Source of the DNA: an uncultured Muribaculaceae bacterium
GTDB lineage: Bacteria; Bacteroidota; Bacteroidia; Bacteroidales; Muribaculaceae
Length of the DNA stretch: 48,042 bases
Assembly (NCBI GenBank): GCA_910587235.1
Contig: CAJUKD010000016.1
Span: forward strand, 1-48,042
Reading direction: 5' to 3'
Part shown: in pieces, positions 1 to 8,865 of the stretch
Numbering within the stretch: position 1 is the stretch's first letter
Layout of the letters: every line of letters begins with the position of its first letter
Position numbers and translations under genes: made by a program
Notes under the pieces: generated by a model
Database searches by the model: none
What the model was told of the DNA's origin: nothing
The model's input: only the letters and a program-made list of their open reading frames with translations

Positions 1-86
1 GCTCAGTTAGCGGCTTAGCCTAGGATGAACAACCTCAAATTTTACCGAATCATTGAATTATCTAATCTCAAATATATTGTTCATGA

Positions 87-1295
87 TCATTCCACATACA
101 GTACCAGCCCTTTGAGGTATTCGCCTTCAGGGTGATAGATATTGACAGGATGATCGGCCGGCTGTGTCAGCTGGTGGAGTATGCGCACCCGGCGGCCGCT
201 TTGCGCGGCGGCAGAGAACACGGCCAGACGGAATTGCTCTTTGCTGATTGCCTGGGAACATGAGAATGTGAATAATAAGCCGCCGGGGGCTATTTTCTCG
301 AATGCGCGGAAATTGATGCGCTGATAGCCTCGCAGGGCATTGCGGATGGCTCCGCGGTGTTTTGCGAAAGCCGGAGGGTCGAGTACTATAAGGTCGTATG
401 TCCCGGCTTCCATGTTGTCGAGGAATTTGAATGCGTCCTCGGCGTACGAACGGTGGCGTGCGCCTGCTTCCGCATCGAAGTTTAGGCTTACATTTGCGTC
501 GGTAAGCGATACGGCTTTGGCTGAAGAGTCAACCGAATGCACGGATTCCGCACCGCCTGCCAGAGAGTAGACCGAGAATCCGCCTGTGTAGCAGAACATG
601 TTGAGCACCCTGCGTCCGGCGCTGTAACGCCGCAGCAGTTCGCGGTTGTCGCGCTGGTCCACAAAAAAGCCTGTTTTCTGTCCGCGCAGCCAGTCCACAT
701 GGAAGCGCAGTCCGTTTTCGGTGGCTATGTCGGTGTCGAATCCGCCGACAATATAGTCGTTCTGGGGGTCGAGATGGGCTTTGTAGGGCAGGGTGGTTTC
801 CGACTTATAGTACACGTTGCGGATACCTGCGTCAGGCAGTTCCACCAAAGCGTGGGCGATGATGTCGCGTGCGAAGTGCATTCCGGGGGAGTGGGCCTGA
901 AGTACGGCCGTAGGTCCGTAGACGTCCACTATCAGTCCGGGAAGAAAATCACCTTCACCGTGGACAAGCCTGAATGCGTTGTTATCGGGGCGCCGGAGTC
1001 CGAGTGTCCGCCGCAAGGCGTATGCCTGGGCGAGGCGGGAGGCGAAGAAATCACTGTCGACAATGCTGTCGGCGAAATCGAGCATGCGTACGGCTATGCT
1101 GCCTATCTGGAAGTGCCCTACGCCTATTATGCGGCCGTCGGATGCGGCGACACGTACGATGTCGCCTTCCTCTATGCCGGAATCTTCGCCGGGCATCTCT
1201 GTCAGCGCACCGGAAAACACCCAGGGATGGAAGCGGTCGAGCGATTCTTCCTTACCCCGGCGCAGGCGCAGTATGGGATAGCTTGTTGATGTCAT
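87..1295 (-). CDS. RlmI-like class I SAM-dependent rRNA methyltransferase with PUA domain
   Basis: Probable 23S rRNA 5-methylcytosine methyltransferase of the RlmI/YccW family, acting in the cytoplasm on ribosomal RNA. The 402-residue protein starts with a PUA-type RNA-binding domain (about residues 8-80). A Rossmann methyltransferase domain follows, with the SAM loop NMFCYTGGFS (232-241), the active-site motif LDPPAFAK (305-312) and the cysteine-bearing FSCSQ (344-348, Cys346). Length and motif order fit the family. The start codon abuts the rseP stop with no gap, so it is last in a dxr-rseP-rlmI transcript. The exact modified base cannot be read from sequence. Confidence 0.88.
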   Translation of the reverse strand: MTSTSYPILRLRRGKEESLDRFHPWVFSGALTEMPGEDSGIEEGDIVRVAASDGRIIGVGHFQIGSIAVRMLDFADSIVDSDFFASRLAQAYALRRTLGLRRPDNNAFRLVHGEGDFLPGLIVDVYGPTAVLQAHSPGMHFARDIIAHALVELPDAGIRNVYYKSETTLPYKAHLDPQNDYIVGGFDTDIATENGLRFHVDWLRGQKTGFFVDQRDNRELLRRYSAGRRVLNMFCYTGGFSVYSLAGGAESVHSVDSSAKAVSLTDANVSLNFDAEAGARHRSYAEDAFKFLDNMEAGTYDLIVLDPPAFAKHRGAIRNALRGYQRINFRAFEKIAPGGLLFTFSCSQAISKEQFRLAVFSAAAQSGRRVRILHQLTQPADHPVNIYHPEGEYLKGLVLYVE

Positions 1296-2744
1296 TTATT
1301 TGATAAGAAAACGGTAAATATCGTTGGCATTCGCATATAGCATAAGCGCTATAAGGAAGCAGAAACCTATTGTGTTGGCGATTTCAAGGAAGCGTTCCGA
1401 CGGTTTCCTGCGTGTCACGACTTCTGCTATGAGGAAAAGCGTGTGCCCGCCGTCAAGACCCGGGATGGGAATGATGTTCATGAATGCGAGAATAATCGAG
1501 AGGAATGCCGTTATCTGCCAGAAACTGTACCAGTCCCATGTCGACGGGAAGAAGTCGCCCAGAGTGCCGAAGCCCCCGAGGCTTTGCGCCCCTTCGCGCG
1601 TGAACACGAGTCCGAGCGATGAAACATAGCTTGCCAGACGGTCGGTGCCTATTTCCCAGCCTCGCGGCACTGAACCGAAAAGAGAGTAGTGTACCTGTTC
1701 TATATCGAATATTTCGGTCGGAGAAAGCATCTGTATACCTATTTTGCCGCCGTCGCTTATAGCAACATCAAGTTCTGTAGTGCTGCCGTCGGCATGGCGC
1801 ACCAGGAAAGGTAATGTGCGGCCTTTGTTTGCGGCGAGTACGGGCATGAAGTCGGAGATGGCCGGTGTGGTGTCGGTGCCGACGCGCAGTATCCGGTCTT
1901 CGGCTACGATGCCTGCCCGTTCCGCCGGGTCGCCGTTCATCGTTTTTGCCACTACGACGGGTACGCGCATCGATATTGGCGTATAGTCTTTCCCTTTGCC
2001 TACGATGGTGCGGATAAGGTCTTTGCTGACTGTTACGGTGACGGTGTCTGTGCCGCGAAGTACGCCTACCTGTGCGCCCGGCTGTAACATATCCCATTCC
2101 AGGGAGTAGTCTTTGGGATCCATGGCTTTTCCATTAAGGCTGAGGAGTATGTCGCCGTTGCGGAATCCTGCATCCAGAAGCTCGGGAGCAAAATCCATTC
2201 CCTCGGTCATGGCAGTGAACGGTATCACGCGGTCACCCCAATGGAACGCAATGCCGGTGTATATGATGATGGCGAGAACGAAGTTAAGCACTACGCCGGC
2301 TATCATCACCAGCAGGCGCTGCCATGCAGGTTTGAAACGAAACTGCCAGGCTTCAGGCAGATCGTCGGCATCGATGTCGGCGGCGGATTTTGTTTCGTCG
2401 ATCATTCCGGCTATGTCGCAGTAGCCGCCGAGCGGAAGCCACCCGAGTCCGTATACGGTGTCGCGCCATGTCGGACGCTTACTTGTATCCGCTTGGTGCT
2501 CGCGACCTACGCGGAAACGCTTCAGGCAGTGTTCCGAACCGTCTTTTTTGTTGTAGCTCAGCACTTCAAGCGTGCCGGCCATAGGGTTGTATTTCAACAG
2601 AGAGAACCAGGGATTGAAAAAAAGGTAGAAACGGTTGACCTTCACGCCGAACAAGCGCGCGAAGAAGTAATGTCCGAATTCGTGGATCGTGACGAGTATT
2701 ACGAGTGCCAGCACAAGCTGTGCGGCTTTGATTGCTATATCCAT
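1296..2744 (-). CDS. rseP: RseP site-2 intramembrane metalloprotease
   Basis: M50-family zinc protease in the inner membrane that cleaves transmembrane segments, classically of anti-sigma factors, and clears signal-peptide remnants. The 482-residue protein has HEFGH zinc ligands in its first membrane helix (residues 21-25), one or more central PDZ-like regions (about 190-360), and the LDGG motif (430-433) that supplies the third metal ligand in a C-terminal membrane segment. It follows dxr by 13 bases. This dxr-rseP order is common in Bacteroidales. No partner anti-sigma factor is visible in the window. Confidence 0.95.
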   Translation of the reverse strand: MDIAIKAAQLVLALVILVTIHEFGHYFFARLFGVKVNRFYLFFNPWFSLLKYNPMAGTLEVLSYNKKDGSEHCLKRFRVGREHQADTSKRPTWRDTVYGLGWLPLGGYCDIAGMIDETKSAADIDADDLPEAWQFRFKPAWQRLLVMIAGVVLNFVLAIIIYTGIAFHWGDRVIPFTAMTEGMDFAPELLDAGFRNGDILLSLNGKAMDPKDYSLEWDMLQPGAQVGVLRGTDTVTVTVSKDLIRTIVGKGKDYTPISMRVPVVVAKTMNGDPAERAGIVAEDRILRVGTDTTPAISDFMPVLAANKGRTLPFLVRHADGSTTELDVAISDGGKIGIQMLSPTEIFDIEQVHYSLFGSVPRGWEIGTDRLASYVSSLGLVFTREGAQSLGGFGTLGDFFPSTWDWYSFWQITAFLSIILAFMNIIPIPGLDGGHTLFLIAEVVTRRKPSERFLEIANTIGFCFLIALMLYANANDIYRFLIK

Positions 2745-2757
2745 TTTTATTGAATTG

Positions 2758-3918
2758 TCAGTGGCTTATTAGTTCTGACGCGATGCGTCGGGCTTCGGCG
2801 TTTGTCGCAACGAGATCGTCGTAGCCTGGCGAGGCTACGAACGGTACCGAGTCGAGCGTGCGGCAGATGATGTTATATATATCAGGAAATGCGATGCGGT
2901 CATGCAGGAATGCGTCGACTGCCACTTCGTTGGCGCCGTTGATCGTACATGCGACGTTGCCTCCGCGTTCCAGTGCCGTGTGGGCGAGTGTGAGGCATGG
3001 GAAACGCTCCGGATCGGGTTGTTCGAACGTAAGGGATGACATTTGCTCCAGAGTAAGGGCGGGAGCAGCGTCAGCCAGCCGGCTGTTTTCGCCCAGGGCA
3101 TAAGCTATAGGCACATGCATGTCGGGCACGCCGAGCTGTGCTTTTATGGCGCCGTCGGTGAATTCCACCATGGAATGCACGATTGACTGAGGATGCACAA
3201 GAGCCTTTATTCGTCCGGCGTCGATTCCGAAGAGATAGCGAGCTTCTATTATTTCAAAAGCCTTGTTCATCATGGTCGCTGAATCGACGGTTATTTTTGC
3301 GCCCATCGACCAGTTCGGATGATTCAAGGCGTCGGCAGCACGGGCTGTGAGCATCCGTTCGGCTGTCCATGTGCGGAACGGCCCTCCAGAGGCGGTGATA
3401 ATCAGTCGTCGGACAGTCGCCGGATCCTCGCCGCGGAGGCATTGCGCAATGGCCGAATGTTCTGAGTCGACAGGAAATACGCGCGATGAAGAAGAGGCGA
3501 GAAGACCTGTGATAAGTTCGCCGGCCACGACCAGCGTTTCCTTGTTGGCGAGGGCTATGTCGCGTCCTGCGCGGATAGCCCGTATTGTAGGCTCAAGTCC
3601 GGAATATCCTACAGTAGCCGTGAGAACCATGTCGATCTCCGGTGCTTCGACGCATGCAGCAAAGGCTTCGGAGCCTGCCGCGCATTCCACACCGCTTCCT
3701 TCAAGCCCGCGGCGCAGTTCGCCGTACAGTTCATCGCGTGCTATTACTGCAAGGCGTGGACGGAATCTCCGGGCAAGTTCCACAAGACGGTCGACGCGGG
3801 TGCCGGCAGTCAGCACTGTAGCCCGGTAACGTTCGGGGTGAGCGGCGATGATATCAAGTGTCTGGCTTCCTATGGAACCCGTAGCTCCCAGCACCGCTAT
3901 ATTTTTCTGTGATTGCAC
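2758..3918 (-). CDS. dxr: 1-deoxy-D-xylulose 5-phosphate reductoisomerase
   Basis: Converts DXP to 2-C-methyl-D-erythritol 4-phosphate with NADPH, the committed step of the MEP isoprenoid pathway, in the cytoplasm. The 386-residue protein has the NADPH loop GATGSIGS (11-18), LANKETLV (123-130) and the metal-binding DSEHS motif (Asp151, Glu153). Length is normal for the family. It is the first gene of a three-gene minus-strand transcript, and a good Bacteroidota promoter lies about 55-90 bases upstream. Confidence 0.97.
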   Translation of the reverse strand: MQSQKNIAVLGATGSIGSQTLDIIAAHPERYRATVLTAGTRVDRLVELARRFRPRLAVIARDELYGELRRGLEGSGVECAAGSEAFAACVEAPEIDMVLTATVGYSGLEPTIRAIRAGRDIALANKETLVVAGELITGLLASSSSRVFPVDSEHSAIAQCLRGEDPATVRRLIITASGGPFRTWTAERMLTARAADALNHPNWSMGAKITVDSATMMNKAFEIIEARYLFGIDAGRIKALVHPQSIVHSMVEFTDGAIKAQLGVPDMHVPIAYALGENSRLADAAPALTLEQMSSLTFEQPDPERFPCLTLAHTALERGGNVACTINGANEVAVDAFLHDRIAFPDIYNIICRTLDSVPFVASPGYDDLVATNAEARRIASELISH

Positions 3919-3972
3919 TGTCTGTGAATTAATTTAACAAACCATGCGGTCGATATAATCCGCATTCAAATG

Positions 3973-4005
3973 CAAAGATACGAATAAGTCGACAGCAAAC
4001 CCAAA
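3973..4005 (-). promoter_or_regulatory. Promoter for dxr-rseP-rlmI
   Basis: Read on the minus strand there is TTTG (4005-4002), a 21-base spacer and TATCTTTG (3980-3973), matching the Bacteroidota primary-sigma consensus TTTG/TAnnTTTG. Transcription would start near 3966 and give a leader of roughly 50 bases before dxr. Confidence 0.7.
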
Positions 4006-4063
4006 TTTACCTTAGATTTGCAGCGACAAACAAGTGATAAAATTTGCTTTTGCCGAGCTGCAA

Positions 4064-4792
4064 TCATTCTGTGCATTGGGGCGGGATGAAGTGGCGGGTG
4101 GCGCAGCATTCGGTGAGTGTGTGGTCTACGATTATGTGGCGGTTGGCCATTGCTGATATTTCGGACATTTCGTGTGAAACGAGCAGTATTGTGGCGCTAT
4201 GCGATATGTCGTCGATGATGTCGTACAGGCGCTCTTCAAAATGTTTGTCGATGTAGCTTAACGGTTCGTCGAGGACCAGTATTTCCGGTTTCCGTATTAT
4301 TGCACGGCCGAATAGTGCGCGTTGTAGTTGTCCGCCTGAAAGGTGTCCGATCGGGCGGTTGGCAAGGTCGGTCATGTCGATAAGTTCGAGCACGCGTTCT
4401 ATCTCGTGCCGGCGTGTGCCGTTGTCGATGCCGCGCATTGTCAGCAGTCCGGATGCAATTACTTCACTGACGGTGACGGGAAAGTGGGCGTCGACGGCGT
4501 TTTTCTGGGGCAGGTAGCCGAATGCCGGTTTGTCGCCTTCTTTGCCGGATGGATTGAAGTAGCGTATGTGCCCTGAGGTAGGCTGCAACAGCCCGAGGAT
4601 TATACGCAGCAGTGTCGTTTTTCCTCCGCCGTTGGGTCCGGTTATGGCAAGAAAATCACCTCGGCGGACGCTGAGGCTGACATCGGTGAGTACGTTGCGG
4701 TCGCCGCGACGCATTCCTATTTTTTCTACTTCTATGACCGGCGGTGCGTCAGGCAGAATACGCGGCTTATTTATGTGATTGTGTGAGTGCAT
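4064..4792 (-). CDS. Zinc/manganese ABC transporter ATP-binding protein (ZnuC-like)
   Basis: ATPase of a metal-ion ABC importer. The 242-residue protein shows Walker A GPNGGGKTT (52-60), Q-loop Gln96 in YLPQKN, signature LSGGQ (151-155), Walker B ILVLDEP (171-177) and switch His207. Its first 26 bases overlap the end of the binding-protein gene, so the two are probably translationally coupled. The substrate is inferred from that neighbour. The usual third component, an FtsX-like or ZnuB-type permease, is absent on both sides: the next gene downstream is dxr, behind its own promoter. Confidence 0.88.
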   Translation of the reverse strand: MHSHNHINKPRILPDAPPVIEVEKIGMRRGDRNVLTDVSLSVRRGDFLAITGPNGGGKTTLLRIILGLLQPTSGHIRYFNPSGKEGDKPAFGYLPQKNAVDAHFPVTVSEVIASGLLTMRGIDNGTRRHEIERVLELIDMTDLANRPIGHLSGGQLQRALFGRAIIRKPEILVLDEPLSYIDKHFEERLYDIIDDISHSATILLVSHEMSEISAMANRHIIVDHTLTECCATRHFIPPQCTE

Positions 4793-5660
4793 CTGTAATG
4801 ATGTCGATCTGTCCTTCCCAGTCGGATGAAAGTGGGTTTATGACCACTAAACGCGAGCCGAGCATGTCGTTGACGCCTTTTGCCTGACGGGAATCGAATT
4901 CCTGCTGAAAAAAGAATACGGATGCCTTGCTTGCGGCGGCGTGGTCGATTATCTGTCGCAGTCGTCCGGCCGGCATCTCTTTGCTTTCGAATCCGACGGC
5001 AATCTGTTCCAGATCGTAGTCGCGGGCGAAATAGCTAAGCGAAGGGTGCCAGATTATGAAGCAGCTGTCGGCGTGGGCAAGGCGCCTTCGTATCGAGCTG
5101 TCGATTGAATCGAGCCGGATATTGAATGTGTTCAGACGCTTTTGTAGGATTGTCTGCATTTCGGGTCGGATGCGGGCAATGGCTGTGGCCATGTTTGAGG
5201 CCATGATGCGTACGTTTTCCACGGATGTCCAGATGTGCGGATCGGGTGCGTTGTCGTGGTGATGTGAACCGGCTTCATGAGAGTGGCCGCAAGATTCGCC
5301 GTGGCTTCCGTAAACGAATGTGATTCCGCGTGAACTGTCGGCGACAGGTATGGAGAGTGTGGTTGTTATCGCTTTTTCAAAAGGCAGTACTCCTGTTGAG
5401 AGGTAGATGTCGGAGCGTTCAAGATCCATGCGTTTGCGGGGAATCAGCTCGTATGTTTCGGGGTTTGCTCCCGGATTGATAAGGGTGCTTATGGCTACTT
5501 CGGAGCTGTCGAGGAGTTGATTCAATATGTAGCGCTGTGGTTCGACGCTGACTGCAACGGATAGTTTGTCCGTTGTGTCGTCGTTGCTGTTGTTATATCC
5601 GCAGCCTGTGCAGATTGAGGCGCAGGCTGCGGTTATAAGTATCAGGTGGGTTAATTTCAT
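4767..5660 (-). CDS. Metal ABC transporter substrate-binding lipoprotein (ZnuA-like)
   Basis: Periplasmic cluster A-I metal-binding lipoprotein, 297 residues, probably for zinc or manganese. A lipoprotein signal ends at Cys20 (ICTGC). A His-rich loop (about 119-135) precedes the conserved PHIW ligand His142, and a second ligand region lies in WHPSLSY. Where Escherichia coli ZnuA has its first ligand in a PHDY context, this protein has NPETY (66-70), so Glu68 replaces the histidine. The start overlaps the NfnL-like stop by four bases (ATGA), placing it inside the operon. Metal choice is open. Confidence 0.85.
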   Translation of the reverse strand: MKLTHLILITAACASICTGCGYNNSNDDTTDKLSVAVSVEPQRYILNQLLDSSEVAISTLINPGANPETYELIPRKRMDLERSDIYLSTGVLPFEKAITTTLSIPVADSSRGITFVYGSHGESCGHSHEAGSHHHDNAPDPHIWTSVENVRIMASNMATAIARIRPEMQTILQKRLNTFNIRLDSIDSSIRRRLAHADSCFIIWHPSLSYFARDYDLEQIAVGFESKEMPAGRLRQIIDHAAASKASVFFFQQEFDSRQAKGVNDMLGSRLVVINPLSSDWEGQIDIITDALTQSHK

Positions 5661-7147
5661 TTATTTTGTTCGAGAAGTTGTGCGGCCATTGCTGCTGCAG
5701 CACGGCGTCCGTCGCCCATGGCGAGTATTACCGTCGCTCCGCCGCGTACGATGTCGCCGCCGGCAAAAATAAGAGGAATGGACGAGCGCAGATTGCCGTC
5801 GACGGCGATTGTTCCGCGGTTGGTCACTTCGAGTCCGGATATTGAGTCGGGAATAAGCGGATTCGGTGAAACTCCAACGCTTACGATGACTTCGTCGACT
5901 TCAATCTCGTCGATAGCTCCGGGTATGGGTACGGGACTACGGCGTCCGGAGGCATCGGGCTGACCGAGTTCCATACGCTGTACGCGCATGGCGCATACGC
6001 GGCCGTTCTCGTCGGCGAGGTATTCCACCGGATTGCAGAGAGTGAGGAATTCCACGCCTTCCTCTTTGGCGTGTTCCACTTCCTCGATTCGAGCCGGCAT
6101 CTCCGCCAGGCTTCGGCGGTAGACGATCATAGCCCGTTCGGCTCCCATGCGCCGGGCCGTGCGTACCGAGTCCATAGCTGTGTTTCCACCGCCGATCACG
6201 GCCACGCGGCGTCCGCGGGCGACCGGTGTTGCCGCGTCCGGACTTCCGGCGCCCATAAGGTTGATGCGTGTGAGGTATTCGTTGCTCGACATCACTCCGA
6301 TGAAGTTCTCTCCGGGGATTCCCATGAAGCGTGGCAGTCCGGCGCCTGATGCGACGAACAGGCCGCTGTAGCCGCGTTCGATAAGATCGTCGTAGGAAAG
6401 AGTCTTGCCGATTACGATGTCGGTATGGAAGCGTACGCCGAGGCGCCGTAGATTGTCTAGCTCGGAATCGACAACGGCATTCGGCAGGCGGAATTCAGGG
6501 ATTCCGTATTTGAGTACACCTCCTATTTCGTGTAGCGCTTCGAACACGTCGACTTCGAACCCGCGTCGGGCCATGTCGCCTGCAAAAGAAAGGGCGCACG
6601 GTCCTGACCCGGCCACGGCCACGCGCAAGCCGTTGGGTGCCGCTTTGTCTATATCGGGATGTGCGCCGTCGGCAAGGGCACGGCGTTCGGTATCGGCTGC
6701 GAAACGTTCGAGATAACCTATTGCGACCGGCGGACGTTTCATTTTGTTGTATATGCAACGGCTTTCGCATTGCCTTTCCTGAGGACAGACACGGCCGCAT
6801 ACAGCCGGCAGGGCGCTTGTACGTTTTAGTATGGCGGCGGCTTCAAGTGTTTCGCCGCGTTGTATGTTCTTTATGAATCCGGGGATGTCTATGTTTACCG
6901 GACAGCCTGTTACGCATTGGGGATCGGGACAGTCGAGGCAACGTGTCGCTTCGGCTACGGCCTGTTCCTCATCAAGTCCGCGGTTTACTTCTTCGTTGCA
7001 GGTGATGCGGTATGCCGGATCGAGCTGGGGCATGGCTGCGCGAGGTATTGCCGTGCGTTCTTTGGCCGGCATTGCTGCACGCAGTTCGGCGCGCCAGCTG
7101 CTGTCGCGGGTGTCGGCGGCGTGTATGTCGTTGTCGTTCTGTTTCAT
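5657..7147 (-). CDS. NfnL/GltD-like NAD(P)-binding iron-sulfur flavoprotein
   Basis: Flavoprotein of the glutamate synthase small subunit/NfnL superfamily, 496 residues. The N-terminal region carries cysteine clusters for two [4Fe-4S] centres (Cys70, 73, 78, 82 and Cys117, 121, 127, 131). An FAD-binding fold with GSGPCALSFAG and an NADPH-binding fold with VIGGGNTAMDS follow. Automated pipelines often call it gltA or gltD, but no large glutamate synthase subunit is present. Instead an NfnS-like partner lies 20 bases upstream. An NfnAB-type NADH-dependent ferredoxin:NADP+ transhydrogenase, or a sulfide dehydrogenase, is therefore the better inference. Confidence 0.85.
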   Translation of the reverse strand: MKQNDNDIHAADTRDSSWRAELRAAMPAKERTAIPRAAMPQLDPAYRITCNEEVNRGLDEEQAVAEATRCLDCPDPQCVTGCPVNIDIPGFIKNIQRGETLEAAAILKRTSALPAVCGRVCPQERQCESRCIYNKMKRPPVAIGYLERFAADTERRALADGAHPDIDKAAPNGLRVAVAGSGPCALSFAGDMARRGFEVDVFEALHEIGGVLKYGIPEFRLPNAVVDSELDNLRRLGVRFHTDIVIGKTLSYDDLIERGYSGLFVASGAGLPRFMGIPGENFIGVMSSNEYLTRINLMGAGSPDAATPVARGRRVAVIGGGNTAMDSVRTARRMGAERAMIVYRRSLAEMPARIEEVEHAKEEGVEFLTLCNPVEYLADENGRVCAMRVQRMELGQPDASGRRSPVPIPGAIDEIEVDEVIVSVGVSPNPLIPDSISGLEVTNRGTIAVDGNLRSSIPLIFAGGDIVRGGATVILAMGDGRRAAAAMAAQLLEQNK

Positions 7148-7167
7148 GGACGTTGGAACTTAGGTGT

Positions 7168-7968
7168 TTAAGGTTTTTGTTTGTCGTAGGCGCGCATGCG
7201 CATCATCATTTCATCGAAATCGACCTGGTGAGCGTCGAATTCCGGCCCGTCGACACATACGAATCGCATTTTGCCGCCGACGTTGACCCGGCATGCCCCG
7301 CACATTCCGGTACCGTCGACCATAATTGTGTTCAGCGAACAGAGTGTCGGCACATTGTATTTACGGGTCAGTAATGCCACGAATTTCATCATCACGGGGG
7401 GGCCTATGGTGACTACTTCTGCAACGGTTTCGCGTTGCAGGACTTCTTCGACACCTGCGGTTACAAGTCCTTTGCGGCCGTATGATCCGTCGTCGGTCAT
7501 TATAATCACTTCGTCGGAATGGGCGCGCACTTCGTCTTCAAGAATTATAAGGTCGCGGGAACGTGCCGCCAGAACGCTTATTACCCTGTTTCCGGCAGCT
7601 TTCATCGCTTTTATAATAGGTAGCAGGGGTGCAACGCCTACGCCGCCACCGCAGCAGACCACGGCGCCTTCGGTGTGGTGACGTATTTCGGTGGAGCGAC
7701 CGAGCGGACCGACCAGGTCTGTAAGAGAATCGCCGGCAGAAAGCTCACAGAGCAGGCGCGTAGAGTCGCCTACAGCCTGTACTACCAGAGTTATTGTGCC
7801 TGCGACGGGATCGGCATCGGCTATGGTCAGAGGAATGCGCTCGCCTTTGGAGCCTGTGCGCACGATAACGAAATGCCCCGGTTTGCGTGCGCGGGCTATT
7901 TCGGGTGCTTCAACAACAAGCTTGACTACTTTTTCCGAGAAGTGCTCTTTTTCAATTATGTTGAACAT
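7168..7968 (-). CDS. NfnS-like (SudB/PyrK-related) FAD/NAD-binding subunit
   Basis: Ferredoxin-NADP reductase-like subunit of 266 residues, annotated elsewhere as sulfide/dihydroorotate dehydrogenase-like. An FAD-binding beta barrel (1-95) is followed by the NAD-binding region with CCGGGVGVAPLLP (105-117). The C-terminal [2Fe-2S] site has the Asp-plus-three-Cys pattern expected of NfnS: Asp218, Cys223, Cys226 and Cys238. Together with the downstream NfnL-like protein it probably forms a cytoplasmic flavin-based complex linking NADH, NADPH and ferredoxin pools. Bifurcation itself is inferred from the pairing, not visible in sequence. Confidence 0.85.
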   Translation of the reverse strand: MFNIIEKEHFSEKVVKLVVEAPEIARARKPGHFVIVRTGSKGERIPLTIADADPVAGTITLVVQAVGDSTRLLCELSAGDSLTDLVGPLGRSTEIRHHTEGAVVCCGGGVGVAPLLPIIKAMKAAGNRVISVLAARSRDLIILEDEVRAHSDEVIIMTDDGSYGRKGLVTAGVEEVLQRETVAEVVTIGPPVMMKFVALLTRKYNVPTLCSLNTIMVDGTGMCGACRVNVGGKMRFVCVDGPEFDAHQVDFDEMMMRMRAYDKQKP

Positions 7969-8003
7969 CGGACCAGAATTTAAGGATTTCAGTTGGGGTA
8001 GTG

Positions 8004-8852
8004 TCAGTTTTTGGATTCCGGCCAGCGGTCAGGATAGCTGATGGCCATGCGTGGCCGGCGCATGGCATATATAATAAGGAATACGCCAAGCAAAACGAAC
8101 GGAATACTCAGTAGCTGCCCCATGTTGAGAAGCATGTCTTGTTCGAACGCTACCTGCGGATTTTTGATGAATTCTACGAAAAAGCGCGAGCCGAATGTGC
8201 CTATAAGGAATGTTCCGAACAGCAGTCCCGGGCGTTCGCCGCAGTTGCGCCGCCAGTACATCCACCACATAAGCCCGAAAAGAGCGAAGTAAGTCAGTGC
8301 TTCATAAATCTGTGTGGGGTGTACGGCCTGTCCGGGGTATAGTTGCTGCCATTCGGCGGAACGGACGAACATGAATCCCCATGGCAGGTCGGTCGCATGT
8401 CCGAATATTTCTGAATTCATAAGGTTTCCCAGTCGGATCAGGCCACCGACCAGCGCTATGACTATGGTCAGGCGGTCGAATGTCCAGAGCGGATTCCGTT
8501 TTGTGGTGAAGATGGAGAAGAGTATCACGGCGATTATTATTCCGATGGCTCCGCCGTGGCTGGCAAGGCCGCCTTCCCAGGTTGCGAGGATTTTCCATGG
8601 GTGCTGCGAGTAGTAATCCCACTGGTAGAAAAATACGTGGCCGAGGCGGGCGCCGACTATTGTTGCAATGCCTACGTAGACGAGCAGAATGCTCACCCAG
8701 TTTTCCGGCACTCCTTCGCGACGGAACATCCGTGCTACAAGGTTGAAGCCGATCCAGAAACCGATGGCAAACATCAGTCCGTACCAGCGTATGGTTATGA
8801 AGCTGTCGATAATGGTTGGGTTTATATCCCAAACGATGAATGAAGGTAGCAT
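8004..8852 (-). CDS. lgt: Prolipoprotein diacylglyceryl transferase
   Basis: Inner-membrane enzyme that transfers diacylglycerol from phosphatidylglycerol to the lipobox cysteine, the first step of lipoprotein maturation. The 282-residue polytopic protein has the Lgt signature GGLIRLGNLMNSEIFG (136-151), the SHGG segment around His99, and HPTQIYEA further on. It sits 13 bases after the alanine symporter gene and 35 bases before the NfnS-like gene, all on the minus strand. Several lipoproteins in this window (the ZnuA-like, FKBP, DUF4249, Wza and PorW proteins) are its natural substrates. Confidence 0.97.
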   Translation of the reverse strand: MLPSFIVWDINPTIIDSFITIRWYGLMFAIGFWIGFNLVARMFRREGVPENWVSILLVYVGIATIVGARLGHVFFYQWDYYSQHPWKILATWEGGLASHGGAIGIIIAVILFSIFTTKRNPLWTFDRLTIVIALVGGLIRLGNLMNSEIFGHATDLPWGFMFVRSAEWQQLYPGQAVHPTQIYEALTYFALFGLMWWMYWRRNCGERPGLLFGTFLIGTFGSRFFVEFIKNPQVAFEQDMLLNMGQLLSIPFVLLGVFLIIYAMRRPRMAISYPDRWPESKN

Positions 8853-8865
8853 ATGGTGATGTGTT

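Noticed and set aside
1..86. An 8-base inverted repeat (ATGAACAA at 25-32, TTGTTCAT at 77-84) as a terminator for the methyltransferase gene
   Set aside because: The stem is short and A/T-rich with a 44-base loop and no U-tract; it is likely chance. Nothing else is recognised in this stretch.
537..1289. A 250-codon plus-strand frame opposite the methyltransferase
   Set aside because: The minus-strand protein has complete methyltransferase motifs; the antisense reading is low-information.
5657..7968. Classical glutamate synthase (GltBD) operon
   Set aside because: No large glutamate synthase subunit is present and the partner has the NfnS-type [2Fe-2S] pattern, so a transhydrogenase-like pair fits better.
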